From positions 1 through 21,304 of IMG/VR virus record IMGVR_UViG_3300027582_000020: DNA of 21,304 nt. One strand, written 5' to 3'. Made by a program: the position numbers and the translations under genes. Below are positions 4,461 through 10,253 of this stretch, one piece after another. Positions within the stretch are counted from its first letter, which is position 1, and each line of letters begins with the position of its first letter. The DNA is from a virus. The notes under the pieces were generated by a model that was given only the letters and a program-made list of their open reading frames with translations, had not been told where the DNA came from and did no database searches.

Positions 4461-4492
4461 CTTGACTTTGTAAGAAAAAAGTTGTAACTTAG
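4461..4492 (+). promoter_or_regulatory. Rightward Bacteroidota-type promoter upstream of the virion module
   Basis: CTTG (4461-4464), 20 nt, TAACTTAG (4485-4492). It resembles the 1406-1437 promoter (TTGAC near the upstream box and GTTGTA at the junction) but has one mismatch in TAnnTTTG. It would give a leader of about 150 nt containing the 4513/4532 direct repeats and the 4553-4570 palindrome before the 449-aa gene. Confidence 0.5.
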
Positions 4493-4512
4493 CCAAACCT
4501 TGTTAGCGATAA

Positions 4513-4550
4513 ACCTTCGAAGCTGTTTTATACCTGCGAAGCTGTCTTTA
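4513..4550 (+). repeat. Two tandem near-identical units around CGAAGCTGT
   Basis: Units starting at 4513 (ACCTTCGAAGCTGTTTTA) and 4532 (ACCTGCGAAGCTGTCTTTA) differ at two positions and are offset by 19 nt. A third partial copy CGAAGC lies at 4584. They sit in the predicted leader of the rightward transcript. Possible iterons or RNA/protein binding sites. Confidence 0.5.
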
Positions 4551-4636
4551 GGATTACTTATGTAAGTAATAAATCAGTAGCTCCGAAGCGTCATTCAAAC
4601 TAATTAAGTTGTGCTGGGCACAAAAACTGCCTTCAT

Positions 4637-4644
4637 TATATTTG
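4637..4644 (+). promoter_or_regulatory. -7 promoter box TATATTTG giving a leaderless mRNA
   Basis: TATATTTG is followed by only four bases (CAGT) and then the ATG of the 449-aa gene. The expected start of transcription falls at or next to the A of ATG, so the mRNA would be leaderless. No good TTTG box lies 20 nt upstream, so phage-specific activation is possible. Confidence 0.6.
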
Positions 4645-4648
4645 CAGT

Positions 4649-5998
4649 ATGAATGTAACTAAAGACCCTAAGAAGTCAAAGCAACAGATTAAAAGGGATC
4701 AGATGCTTGCCACTGGCAACTGGAAAGAAGGGTCCAGGGGTGAGCTATTAAGAGTCAAGAAGTCTGTTGGTCTACCAACCAAGGATAGGTTAAGGGAGTT
4801 AGAGGGGATGAACAGGCCATTGACTGAGTCTGAGGCGAGAGAGTATGCATCAGCATCATTTGATCCATCTTCAAACCCAAACATGCTATTCGGTTTAGTC
4901 GCTGGTGCTGGATTTGATCCAGTGGGTGATGCAGCCATGAAGTTAATTGGGGGTGCTGGTAAGTCAATTGGTAAAGGTGTAAGAGCCATGAAGTCTCCTT
5001 TGAAGAACTCTTCATCACCCAACACCCCTCGCAATTTCACCAAAGATATGTATGCCGATGCAGCGGGTAGTGGTGGTGGTGGTGGTGACCCATCCAAAGC
5101 AACAGCTAAAGGAGTTAGATTCGTTAAAGACTTCTACGACGATCCTCTTATAGAGAATCACTTCAGTGCCATGTACTCCAAGAATGATAGAGGTATAGGT
5201 GCTTTGCCTAAGACATTCGATCGTGGTAAGAACCCTATAATTCCAGAGCCTGCTAATTTAGATGAGTTAGGTAATAACGGAGCGCTAGGGGCTTATTACC
5301 CAGGAAGAGATAAAACTTATTTGAGTGAGGATTTCTTCGTATCACCTAAGTATGAAAACATGCCCAAGGACGAGCTGGAGAGGATAGTGTCTGATGTTGC
5401 AGCTCACGAGACAGCTCACTATGCCGATTCAAAACTATTCGATGGGCTTTCAGAAACCTGGGGTGCAGGATCAGCGATCAAGGAAAACCTGTCCAGTATA
5501 TCACATTCAGCTCCCCCCAAACAGCTTATAGATTATCACGGAGAGGAACTAGGAGATCAATATTTTAGGTATATAAGTCACCCCATTGAAATGACAGCCA
5601 ATGCTATGAGCCTTAGGCAGTCTATGGAGGATGTTATATTCAATGACAAGCATGGTGTCTTTAAAAACATAGGTGATGATGAGTCATTCAGTAAGCTCAT
5701 GATTGGGGATTTCTCAGACTTGAGTCCCGTCCAGTTAAAACACTTACTTTCTTTAACTTATAGTAAGTCAGACACCCACGTAGCGAATACGATGAGGTTT
5801 GTACTTAAAGGACCCGAAGAAGCATCATCAAGAAAATGGACTTACGGGATGGTATTTAGCGATCCTAAATTACAGAAGTCCATATCAGACTGGTTGAAGT
5901 ATGCACTAGTGGTACCCGTAGCTGGATCAGCTGCAGTATCAGCTCAAAAGCCAGACATGGCATATGGTGGTAAGGTAAGACTGCTTAAAAACAAATAA
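4649..5998 (+). CDS. Putative metalloprotease-motif virion or polyvalent protein, 449 aa
   Basis: This 449-aa protein begins 4 nt after a TATATTTG box. Residues 1-60 are charged and helical. About 75-115 is a Gly/Ala-rich part (LVAGAGFDPVGDAAMKLIGG...) related to the start of the next gene, and about 145 is a Gly5 linker. The folded part contains VAAHETAHYAD with H253-E254-x-x-H257, the HExxH zinc signature of gluzincin-type metalloproteases; SHPIEMTANAM downstream could give the third Glu ligand. Such MPTase-like domains occur in large polyvalent phage proteins. The C-terminus is hydrophobic (WLKYALVVPVAGSAAV) and ends with MAYGGKVRLLKNK. A protease acting on virion or host proteins is plausible. 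A degenerate, non-catalytic copy is the alternative. Confidence 0.7.
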   Translation: MNVTKDPKKSKQQIKRDQMLATGNWKEGSRGELLRVKKSVGLPTKDRLRELEGMNRPLTESEAREYASASFDPSSNPNMLFGLVAGAGFDPVGDAAMKLIGGAGKSIGKGVRAMKSPLKNSSSPNTPRNFTKDMYADAAGSGGGGGDPSKATAKGVRFVKDFYDDPLIENHFSAMYSKNDRGIGALPKTFDRGKNPIIPEPANLDELGNNGALGAYYPGRDKTYLSEDFFVSPKYENMPKDELERIVSDVAAHETAHYADSKLFDGLSETWGAGSAIKENLSSISHSAPPKQLIDYHGEELGDQYFRYISHPIEMTANAMSLRQSMEDVIFNDKHGVFKNIGDDESFSKLMIGDFSDLSPVQLKHLLSLTYSKSDTHVANTMRFVLKGPEEASSRKWTYGMVFSDPKLQKSISDWLKYALVVPVAGSAAVSAQKPDMAYGGKVRLLKNK

Positions 5999-6000
5999 GT

Positions 6001-6008
6001 TATATTTG
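6001..6008 (+). promoter_or_regulatory. -7 promoter box TATATTTG, second leaderless arrangement
   Basis: TATATTTG, four bases (CGTC), then ATG of the 190-aa gene. The geometry is identical to that at 4637-4649, so transcription would again begin at about the start codon. The box follows the stop of the 449-aa gene within 3 nt. Confidence 0.55.
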
Positions 6009-6012
6009 CGTC

Positions 6013-6585
6013 ATGAGATCATTAAGACGAAATGGAGACCCTATAAAGGAATCATCAGCGGATCCACGAAGAGCCCCTGAAACAGCCTATGGTGGTGGTT
6101 CAATCAATCCTGGTTCTAACAGAATGATCATGGATCTTATAGCTAGAACTAAGGATGGTGAGTTTGATGGACAGCTCCCAAGCGGGAGGGTTGAAACTAC
6201 AGATCCTTTGTTTGATTTACTTAGCCTGGGGTCTGGTCAGCTTGGCGTAAGAGCTATAAAGAAAGGTGTTGGTGAGGCAGGTGAGGCTGTTGCAAAGCAA
6301 GCGGCGAAAGGCGCTAGACCTTTTACTAAGATGAAGGGTGATCTCGATCTTAATAGAAGGGAATTAAACAGCCTTCTTAAAAAGTACGAAGAAGCTTATG
6401 ATGAGTACGAGGATGTTCAAAAAATAGCTCGCGGAACTGGTTTCTCACCTGACATGGTAGGAAATAGATTCCTTAGAGAAAGAAAAGAAGCTCTAGACAT
6501 GGCGGAGAAAGAAATGGAAAGCTACGGGTTTAACATTTTAGACCTTAAAAAGAAGATATCTGAATTAACAAAGGAATCTTATTAA
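6013..6585 (+). CDS. Putative virion-associated protein with coiled-coil C-terminus, 190 aa
   Basis: A 190-aa protein. The N-terminus has a RRAPETAYGGG motif, sharing AYGG with the C-terminus of the 449-aa protein. Residues about 55-95 (TTDPLFDLLSLGSGQLGVRAIKKGV...) mirror the FDPVGDAAMKLIGGAGKSIGKGV stretch of the neighbour, so the two probably share an origin. From about residue 105 to the end it is highly charged with heptad-like Leu/Ile spacing (LNRRELNSLLKKYEEAYDEYED, then MAEKEMESYGFNILDLKKKISEL), so a coiled coil is likely. Its place before virion-type genes suggests a structural or ejected protein (inference). No named family is recognised. Confidence 0.7.
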   Translation: MRSLRRNGDPIKESSADPRRAPETAYGGGSINPGSNRMIMDLIARTKDGEFDGQLPSGRVETTDPLFDLLSLGSGQLGVRAIKKGVGEAGEAVAKQAAKGARPFTKMKGDLDLNRRELNSLLKKYEEAYDEYEDVQKIARGTGFSPDMVGNRFLRERKEALDMAEKEMESYGFNILDLKKKISELTKESY

Positions 6586-6587
6586 TT

Positions 6588-7058
6588 ATGGCAACTCTAA
6601 AGGTTACAATTAAAGAAGAACTAGTCCTGAACGGTAAGGACATAGGGAACAGCAATTACATCGCTATACCAGGGGTGAATAATGCAGAGCACAGGGTTGT
6701 TACCCTGCCTCAGGATGCCGAGAAGAGCTTACTCCTCTTGGACTCTGCTGTTGCGGCTGGGACTATAATCACTGGATCACTTAAGTTCCTTAGGTTTACT
6801 AACCTAGACCTGTCGAATAACATACAGCTTAGATTCGTTACAGACACGGATGGGGATCAATACTCTGTTAGGGTAGAGCCAGGCGAGAGCTACATACTTG
6901 GGAATGACTCCATGTTTGCTGAGTCAACTACATCAACAGAAAACCCAGCACTGGACAGTGCGTCTACCATTAACTCAGGCATGTTGAACATAGAAGCTAT
7001 ATATGCCATGGGTGTTGGATCTGATTGTGAATTAGAAATGTTCTTAGCTACAACGTAA
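6588..7058 (+). CDS. Beta-rich probable virion structural protein, 156 aa
   Basis: ATG 6588 follows the previous stop after two bases, in the AT-rich junction TTAATTATG typical of this strand. The protein starts MATLKVTIKEELVLNGKDIG and continues as alternating strands (HRVVTLPQ, SLLLLDS, GTIITGSLKFLRFTNLDLSNNIQLRF, YSVRVEPGESYIL). The phrase KFLRFTNLDLSNNIQLRF followed by VEPGESYIL is a pattern I associate with uncharacterised structural proteins of marine phages, possibly head decoration or fibre-associated. It is neutral to acidic with no signal peptide. It precedes the M15 peptidase. Exact role unknown. Confidence 0.7.
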   Translation: MATLKVTIKEELVLNGKDIGNSNYIAIPGVNNAEHRVVTLPQDAEKSLLLLDSAVAAGTIITGSLKFLRFTNLDLSNNIQLRFVTDTDGDQYSVRVEPGESYILGNDSMFAESTTSTENPALDSASTINSGMLNIEAIYAMGVGSDCELEMFLATT

Positions 7059-7240
7059 TGAACGTCAAAAAAAAATACAAGAAGGGTGGTGTTAACGGTG
7101 ACCCTAAATCTGATAAGCTTAAGGCTTTAAAGAATCAACTACGAATAGCTAACGATCCCAGGACTAATTACAGCACGGTTAAAGACCGAAACGAGGATAT
7201 CGCTATGATACAGCGTCAGATCCGAGATATTGGGAAGTAA
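7058..7240 (+). CDS. Small basic phage protein with KKGG motif, 60 aa
   Basis: ATG 7058 overlaps the last base of the previous stop (TAATG). The 60-aa product begins MNVKKKYKKGGVNGDPKSDK and continues as a charged helix (LKALKNQLRIANDP, MIQRQIRDIGK). The Gly-Gly after a basic or aromatic stretch recalls the AYGG motifs of the two upstream proteins. It is coupled to the structural protein and probably co-expressed with it. Function unknown. Confidence 0.65.
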   Translation: MNVKKKYKKGGVNGDPKSDKLKALKNQLRIANDPRTNYSTVKDRNEDIAMIQRQIRDIGK

Positions 7241-7305
7241 AAACTACTTCAATCCGAGGCTTAAGCGGATCAACCCTGCGTATATTGCAGAGAAGAATAA
7301 ATTCA

Positions 7306-7767
7306 ATGAAGTTAAGCAAAAATCTAACGCTCAAAGAGGCGCTGATGTCCCACACAGCAATCAGAAGAGGGATAGACAATACCCCAGACCAATGGGCGAT
7401 ACACAACCTACAGGCAGTAGCTGATAATATATTTCAGCCAGTTCGGGATCATTTCGGTTTACCTATTGGGATTACCTCTGGATTCAGGTGTAAAGAATTA
7501 AACAGAGCTGTTGGGGGGAGTAAATACTCTCAGCATATGATCGGGGAGGCTCTTGATATAGACGCGGACATCCATGGAGGGATAACCAATGCTGATATAT
7601 TTAATTACATAAAGTGCAACCTGGAATGGGATCAACTCATCTGGGAGTTCGGGGATGACGATAGCCCTGACTGGGTTCATGTGTCATACAAAGAATCAGG
7701 AGGTAATAGGTGCCAAATAAAGAGAGCTTTTAGAGACTCCAAGGGAGTTTACTACAGCAATTTCTGA
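7306..7767 (+). CDS. M15-family zinc peptidase, endolysin candidate, 153 aa
   Basis: Start ATG 7306 gives MKLSKNLTLKEALMS, the usual N-terminus of the Peptidase_M15_3 (VanY/D-Ala-D-Ala carboxypeptidase-like) family in phages; an upstream in-frame ATG at 7285 is less likely. Visible motifs: GITSGFRCKELNRAVGG (about 55-71), SQHMIGEALDID with Zn ligands H77 and D84, and DWVHVSY with H125. Length fits the single-domain family. The enzyme would cut peptide cross-links of peptidoglycan for lysis or during entry. There is no signal peptide, so a holin or other export would be needed; none is obvious nearby. It follows virion genes and precedes a new promoter. Confidence 0.9.
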   Translation: MKLSKNLTLKEALMSHTAIRRGIDNTPDQWAIHNLQAVADNIFQPVRDHFGLPIGITSGFRCKELNRAVGGSKYSQHMIGEALDIDADIHGGITNADIFNYIKCNLEWDQLIWEFGDDDSPDWVHVSYKESGGNRCQIKRAFRDSKGVYYSNF

Positions 7768-7791
7768 CCAAACAGATAGTATTGTTTTTCG

Positions 7792-7799
7792 TATATTTG
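7792..7799 (+). promoter_or_regulatory. -7 promoter box TATATTTG
   Basis: TATATTTG lies 22 nt upstream of the ATG of the 45-aa Cys-rich gene, in the only gap after the M15 gene. A TTTC near 7761 is too far for a proper upstream box, so the call rests on the -7 box and the position. Confidence 0.5.
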
Positions 7800-7821
7800 C
7801 CAACCTTAAAAACTAACAGAT

Positions 7822-7959
7822 ATGCGAGAAAAAGAAGAAGACTTTAACGTGGATTTCCTGGATCAAGATAGAGTCAAGGAAACAGAGAATAAAGTAAAGA
7901 GCGGTAAGATCACTTGCAACATACACGCACCAGAAGGTTGTGAGAATTGCAGCGGTTAA
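7822..7959 (+). CDS. Small Cys-rich protein, 45 aa
   Basis: A 45-codon frame begins at ATG 7822 downstream of a promoter box. The N-terminal half is very acidic (MREKEEDFNVDFLDQD), and the C-terminus is CNIHAPEGCENCSG with a C-x2-H ... C-x2-C arrangement that could bind one zinc ion. Its stop overlaps the stop of the convergent regulator gene (minus, 7956-8375) by 3 nt, so read-through transcripts would be antisense to each other. Function unknown; a zinc-binding adaptor is possible. Confidence 0.6.
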   Translation: MREKEEDFNVDFLDQDRVKETENKVKSGKITCNIHAPEGCENCSG

Positions 7960-8375
7960 AAGCTGTTGTAGAACCTCTGAACCGCCATCCTGCCTTTCTG
8001 AGACAGCGCATACCTAACTCGATAGTTATACTTAGTCTCGTCTCGGAATAGATGATCATCAGCCGTTTGCGATGGGGTCAGCTTATCAAAGTGCTTATAT
8101 ATATATCCATCCCTTGAGAGAGGGTATATAAGCCTGTCAGATAGGGAATCCCTATTGTATCCGTATTCTTCTGCTGCCCAGCTTATAGTAAAGAACTCCA
8201 GGTCGTATATGAACAGCATAAAAAAGAACTGAGCTCTAGTGAGATCTTCGTTCCTCTCTAAAAAGCCTCTCATTACGTTCCTGAGGTTCTTTAGGTAGTT
8301 CTTACCTAAATACTTCTCTGGCATTTTAGAGTGCTCCCTGAACAATCTTGATTTCTTTACTGTCGATTTAGGCAT
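7956..8375 (-). CDS. Winged-helix-like putative transcriptional regulator, 139 aa
   Basis: This is the only minus-strand gene inside the rightward module. The 139-aa protein is basic at the N-terminus (MPKSTVKKSRLFREHSK). The middle reads LTRAQFFFMLFIYDLEFFTISWAAEEYGYNRDSLSDRLIYPLSRDGYIYKHF and is laid out like a helix-turn-helix plus recognition helix. It ends with YALSQKGRMAVQRFY, the usual wing and last helix of MarR/PadR-like winged helices. It shares a 40-nt intergenic region with the divergent 100-aa gene, and overlapping promoter boxes there suggest it controls itself and that operon. A late-gene switch is a reasonable inference. Fold not verified. Confidence 0.65.
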   Translation of the reverse strand: MPKSTVKKSRLFREHSKMPEKYLGKNYLKNLRNVMRGFLERNEDLTRAQFFFMLFIYDLEFFTISWAAEEYGYNRDSLSDRLIYPLSRDGYIYKHFDKLTPSQTADDHLFRDETKYNYRVRYALSQKGRMAVQRFYNSF

Positions 8376-8388
8376 CTGTATTCTGTCG

Positions 8389-8396
8389 TATATTTG
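8389..8396 (+). promoter_or_regulatory. Rightward -7 box TATATTTG of a divergent promoter pair
   Basis: TATATTTG with TTTA 18 nt upstream, 20 nt before the ATG of the 100-aa gene. It faces the leftward box at 8404-8411 across ATTTAAA, so the two polymerases would compete. Confidence 0.65.
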
Positions 8397-8403
8397 ATTT
8401 AAA

Positions 8404-8411
8404 CAAATTTA
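8404..8411 (-). promoter_or_regulatory. Leftward -7 box TAAATTTG of the regulator gene
   Basis: On the minus strand TAAATTTG lies 28 nt before the ATG of the winged-helix-like gene. Together with the rightward box it forms the inverted repeat ATTTG-ATTTAAA-CAAAT (8392-8408), a natural target for autoregulation. No convincing upstream TTTG box is seen. Confidence 0.5.
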
Positions 8412-8416
8412 CAACT

Positions 8417-8719
8417 ATGAGCTCAGACGACACTCTTTTCTTCGCCGAGATGTACTCCCTAGTAAAAAAAATGGAGGACACTATACGTGAATTTAAGATG
8501 GAGGATAGAACTATGTCATCAATTGTAGTCGGTGTTATTGACCTGGACGCTATCGAGTTTGGTGACGAAGCCGCAGAGATGAAGACCATGTACAGCTTTA
8601 ACCTGGAAAGCAGGGAGGAGCTAGAGACAATTAAGCAGGTAATGGACTCCGCCTACAGAGAAGACGATCAGGATTCCTTGGATGACCTCCTTGGCGATCT
8701 GGGCATATCATTAAATTAA
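8417..8719 (+). CDS. Acidic phage hypothetical protein, 100 aa
   Basis: First gene of the operon running right from the divergent promoter. The 100-aa product is strongly acidic: a helical N-terminus (FAEMYSLVKKMEDTIREFKMED), a strand-like core (SIVVGVIDLDAIEFGDE), and an Asp-rich helical C-terminus (DDQDSLDDLLGDLGISLN). No signal peptide or membrane segment. No family recognised. Gap of 2 nt to the next gene. Confidence 0.7.
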   Translation: MSSDDTLFFAEMYSLVKKMEDTIREFKMEDRTMSSIVVGVIDLDAIEFGDEAAEMKTMYSFNLESREELETIKQVMDSAYREDDQDSLDDLLGDLGISLN

Positions 8720-8721
8720 TT

Positions 8722-8958
8722 ATGGAGGGACTTATTAGAAAGATCGTTATAGGGGAGGACCCTAAGAACGGTATGGCATACTATGTAGGTATGAGAGCAG
8801 GATTGGGGAATGTCAGCTCCATTATATTGGATGAAAGACACCTATATAATTACTCAACCACAAGGTACTTAGTTTACATTAAGACGGAAAATGATGTACT
8901 TTTGTGGAAGGCAGTGGACAGCATGCCCTGCATAGTTGAGTACGATTTAAATTTTTAA
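8722..8958 (+). CDS. Phage hypothetical protein, 78 aa
   Basis: ATG 8722 follows TTAAATTAATT, the AT-rich junction common on this strand. The 78-aa product appears to be a compact mixed fold with beta strands (LIRKIVIGEDPKNGMAYYVG, SSIILDERHLY, RYLVYIKTENDVLLWKAVD, CIVEYDL). It contains one Cys. It sits between the acidic 100-aa gene and the GroES-like gene with spacings of 2 and 3 nt, so all are co-transcribed. Function unknown. Confidence 0.7.
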   Translation: MEGLIRKIVIGEDPKNGMAYYVGMRAGLGNVSSIILDERHLYNYSTTRYLVYIKTENDVLLWKAVDSMPCIVEYDLNF

Positions 8959-8961
8959 TTA

Positions 8962-9546
8962 ATGCGAACATTTGATTTGTTTGTGGTTGAGCTCGATAAG
9001 ACACTCAACGACACAATCACGACCGATAGTGGTCTAGAACTTTATGTAGATACCAGATTCAATGAATTCGAAAGAAGAATTACAGAAGGCCCCGTTGTGG
9101 CTGCGCCTTTTAAACACGATACAGGAGTCAAAGTTGGTGATACTCTTTACTTCCATCATCTCGTTGTTGTTAATGATGGTCAGCCTCTTACTGGTGAGGA
9201 TAATCACTACCTTGTACGTTTCGATCCTGATAACGTCGTTAGCAATCAAGCTATCGCTTACAAGTCTAAAGAGACTAATGAGATACATCCGCTGGCGGGG
9301 TGGGCACTTCTCAAGGGAGTGGAAGAAGAAGAAGAGCCAGAGTCAACTATTATCGAAGTTATTAAACTCAAGGATAAGCCTGTCACGAAGGGCATGGTTG
9401 CATTTAAAGCGCCTTGGGTGGATGAACTAGGATTAGAGGTGGGTGATGTAGTAGGTTTTAAAAAGAACCTGGACTACCGCATAAAAATAGACGGGGAGGA
9501 GTACTACAGAACTCCAGCAGATCGCTTACTTTACAAGGAAATTTAA
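8962..9546 (+). CDS. GroES-like co-chaperonin protein with two Cpn10-type halves, 194 aa
   Basis: The 194-aa protein looks like two Cpn10/GroES folds in tandem, where a bacterial GroES has about 95 residues. N-half: DSGLELYVDTRFNEFERRITEG, then GVKVGDTLYFHHLVV, an acidic loop and a strand pair ending WALLKGV. An acidic linker follows (EEEEEPES). C-half: IIEVIKLKDKPVTKGMVAF, GLEVGDVVGFKKNLDYRIKIDGEEYYRTPADRLLY, which mirrors the typical GroES ending KVGD-V-F--Y-G-EVK-DGEEY---E-DILA. Phage GroES-like proteins (T4 gp31 is the classic case) help the host GroEL fold capsid protein. Here the role is inferred from motif order, not from a complete match. It lies in the run of small genes before the packaging genes. 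Confidence 0.6.
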   Translation: MRTFDLFVVELDKTLNDTITTDSGLELYVDTRFNEFERRITEGPVVAAPFKHDTGVKVGDTLYFHHLVVVNDGQPLTGEDNHYLVRFDPDNVVSNQAIAYKSKETNEIHPLAGWALLKGVEEEEEPESTIIEVIKLKDKPVTKGMVAFKAPWVDELGLEVGDVVGFKKNLDYRIKIDGEEYYRTPADRLLYKEI

Positions 9547-9551
9547 TTGAT

Positions 9552-9821
9552 ATGTTTGAAATGGATAGAGACCACCTATGGCATTTGCTAGAGGAGGAGG
9601 AGTGTTTGCTTGCTGATGGGTTTGATGATGCTGTTATAGGTATTAGCCACCAGGCTCACGATGTCTCAAGGGCTGTATATGATATAGGCAAGATCATTGC
9701 CATCCTTTGCGAGGATGATGAGATGACTGACGAGGATGCTATGGAGCACTTTGAGTACAATATAGCTGGGGGGTACTTAGGACCTAAGACTCCGATATTT
9801 GTTCTTGGTTATGGCAAGTAA
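9552..9821 (+). CDS. Conserved phage hypothetical protein, 89 aa
   Basis: ATG 9552 follows AATTTAATTGAT, an AT-rich leader repeated before the glycosyltransferase at 10345. The sequence has DGFDDAVIGI (about 23-32), AVYDIGKIIAILCEDDEMTDEDAMEHFEYNIAGGYLG and TPIFVLGYGK. This matches a very widespread uncharacterised family of small phage proteins with a DGFxxAxIGI start and EDAxEYFEFNVxGAYVGxxTPIF ending. The family has no established activity. It overlaps the next gene by 11 nt. Confidence 0.8.
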   Translation: MFEMDRDHLWHLLEEEECLLADGFDDAVIGISHQAHDVSRAVYDIGKIIAILCEDDEMTDEDAMEHFEYNIAGGYLGPKTPIFVLGYGK

Positions 9822-10098
9822 GTTCACTACTGTAAGTGCCGCTAAGAGGCTCATGCATAGCATGGAGGAGGCTATAAACAATATGATCGAGGAGATAAAG
9901 AAGCCAGTCGATCCAGAGGCGGGAGGGTCTGCGCGTAAGGCCGAGCTCCAATCCATAAAGCAAACTGCTATCGACTGCAAAGAGCTTTTGGTGGAGCGAC
10001 AGAGGTTAGAACAAATGGTTAAAGAACTAAACAATAATGGGGAAATCGAACAAGCCAAAGACTACTCAGGAGGATTCGCAGAAAGATTCTCAAAATGA
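9811..10098 (+). CDS. Small coiled-coil protein, possible small terminase subunit, 95 aa
   Basis: Start ATG 9811 (MASKFTTVSAAKRLMHSM...) overlaps the previous gene by 11 nt; a start at 9799 adds four residues and is less likely. The 95-aa product is almost wholly helical with charged heptads: KRLMHSMEEAINNMIEEIKK, a short Pro/Gly break (PVDPEAGGSARK), then ELQSIKQTAIDCKELLVERQRLEQMVKEL. Size, helical hairpin and position upstream of the large terminase are compatible with a phage TerS-like subunit, but tRNAs and two glycosyltransferases lie between and no DNA-binding motif is certain. Offered as a hypothesis only. Confidence 0.6.
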   Translation: MASKFTTVSAAKRLMHSMEEAINNMIEEIKKPVDPEAGGSARKAELQSIKQTAIDCKELLVERQRLEQMVKELNNNGEIEQAKDYSGGFAERFSK

Positions 10099-10189
10099 AG
10101 CCAGCGGACTTATCTATTGGGATGACTATAACTTTGATAATCAGCACAATACGGTGTGTGACTTAAAGGTAAACTTTAAGCTCTCTTAG
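10037..10189 (+). CDS. Possible overlapping small protein, 50 aa
   Basis: A 50-codon frame runs from ATG 10037, overlaps the coiled-coil gene by 62 nt, and ends at a TAG that is itself bases 8-10 of the tRNA at 10180. The N-terminal part (MGKSNKPKTTQEDSQKDSQN) is low complexity and lies mostly in the overlap. The C-terminal part (GLIYWDDYNFDNQHNTVCDL) occupies the otherwise empty stretch and looks protein-like. A weak call: it could be a real overlapping gene or a chance frame. Confidence 0.35.
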   Translation: MGKSNKPKTTQEDSQKDSQNEASGLIYWDDYNFDNQHNTVCDLKVNFKLS

Positions 10190-10253
10190 CTCAGTTGGTT
10201 AGAGCATCCGACTCATAATCGGCAGGCCCCAGGTTCAAGTCCTGGAGGGAGCA
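10180..10253 (+). tRNA. tRNA with CAT anticodon (elongator Met or Ile2)
   Basis: 74 nt. Acceptor GCTCTCT pairs with AGGGAGC, discriminator A, CCA not encoded. D-arm TAGCTCAGTTGGTTAGAGC. Anticodon loop CTCATAA with anticodon CAT; the anticodon stem has four good pairs and a terminal mismatch. T-arm CCAGG-TTCAAGT-CCTGG. The D-loop and non-initiator first pair exclude initiator tRNA. CAT could be elongator Met, or Ile if C34 is modified to lysidine by the host enzyme. Confidence 0.92.

Larger units (their letters stand above)
4023..4648. other. Non-coding divergent control region, candidate origin or operator region
   Basis: About 626 nt without a credible gene lie between leftward and rightward transcription. 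It holds five copies of the hexamer CTACGT or its complement ACGTAG (4071, 4127, 4197, 4250, 4317), a perfect 12-bp palindrome GGGGTATACCCC (4269-4280) flanked by ACGGGG direct repeats, an AT-rich run TATATATATAA (about 4327-4337), a rightward promoter at 4461-4492, two 18-19 nt direct repeats around CGAAGCTGT (4513 and 4532), and the palindrome ATTACTTA-TG-TAAGTAAT (4553-4570). Clustered hexamers beside an AT-rich stretch fit either a replication origin or a multi-operator switch region; the sequence alone does not decide. Confidence 0.55.

Noticed and set aside
7230-7424. 64-codon plus-strand frame overlapping the start of the M15 peptidase
   Set aside because: It needs a TTG start, overlaps the well-supported peptidase frame for about 120 nt, and has no recognisable features. 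The 66-nt gap before the peptidase shows nothing else.
10095-10166. 23-codon frame MKPADLSIG... before the tRNAs
   Set aside because: Too short, lies in a different frame from the more protein-like 50-aa candidate, and has no supporting signal.
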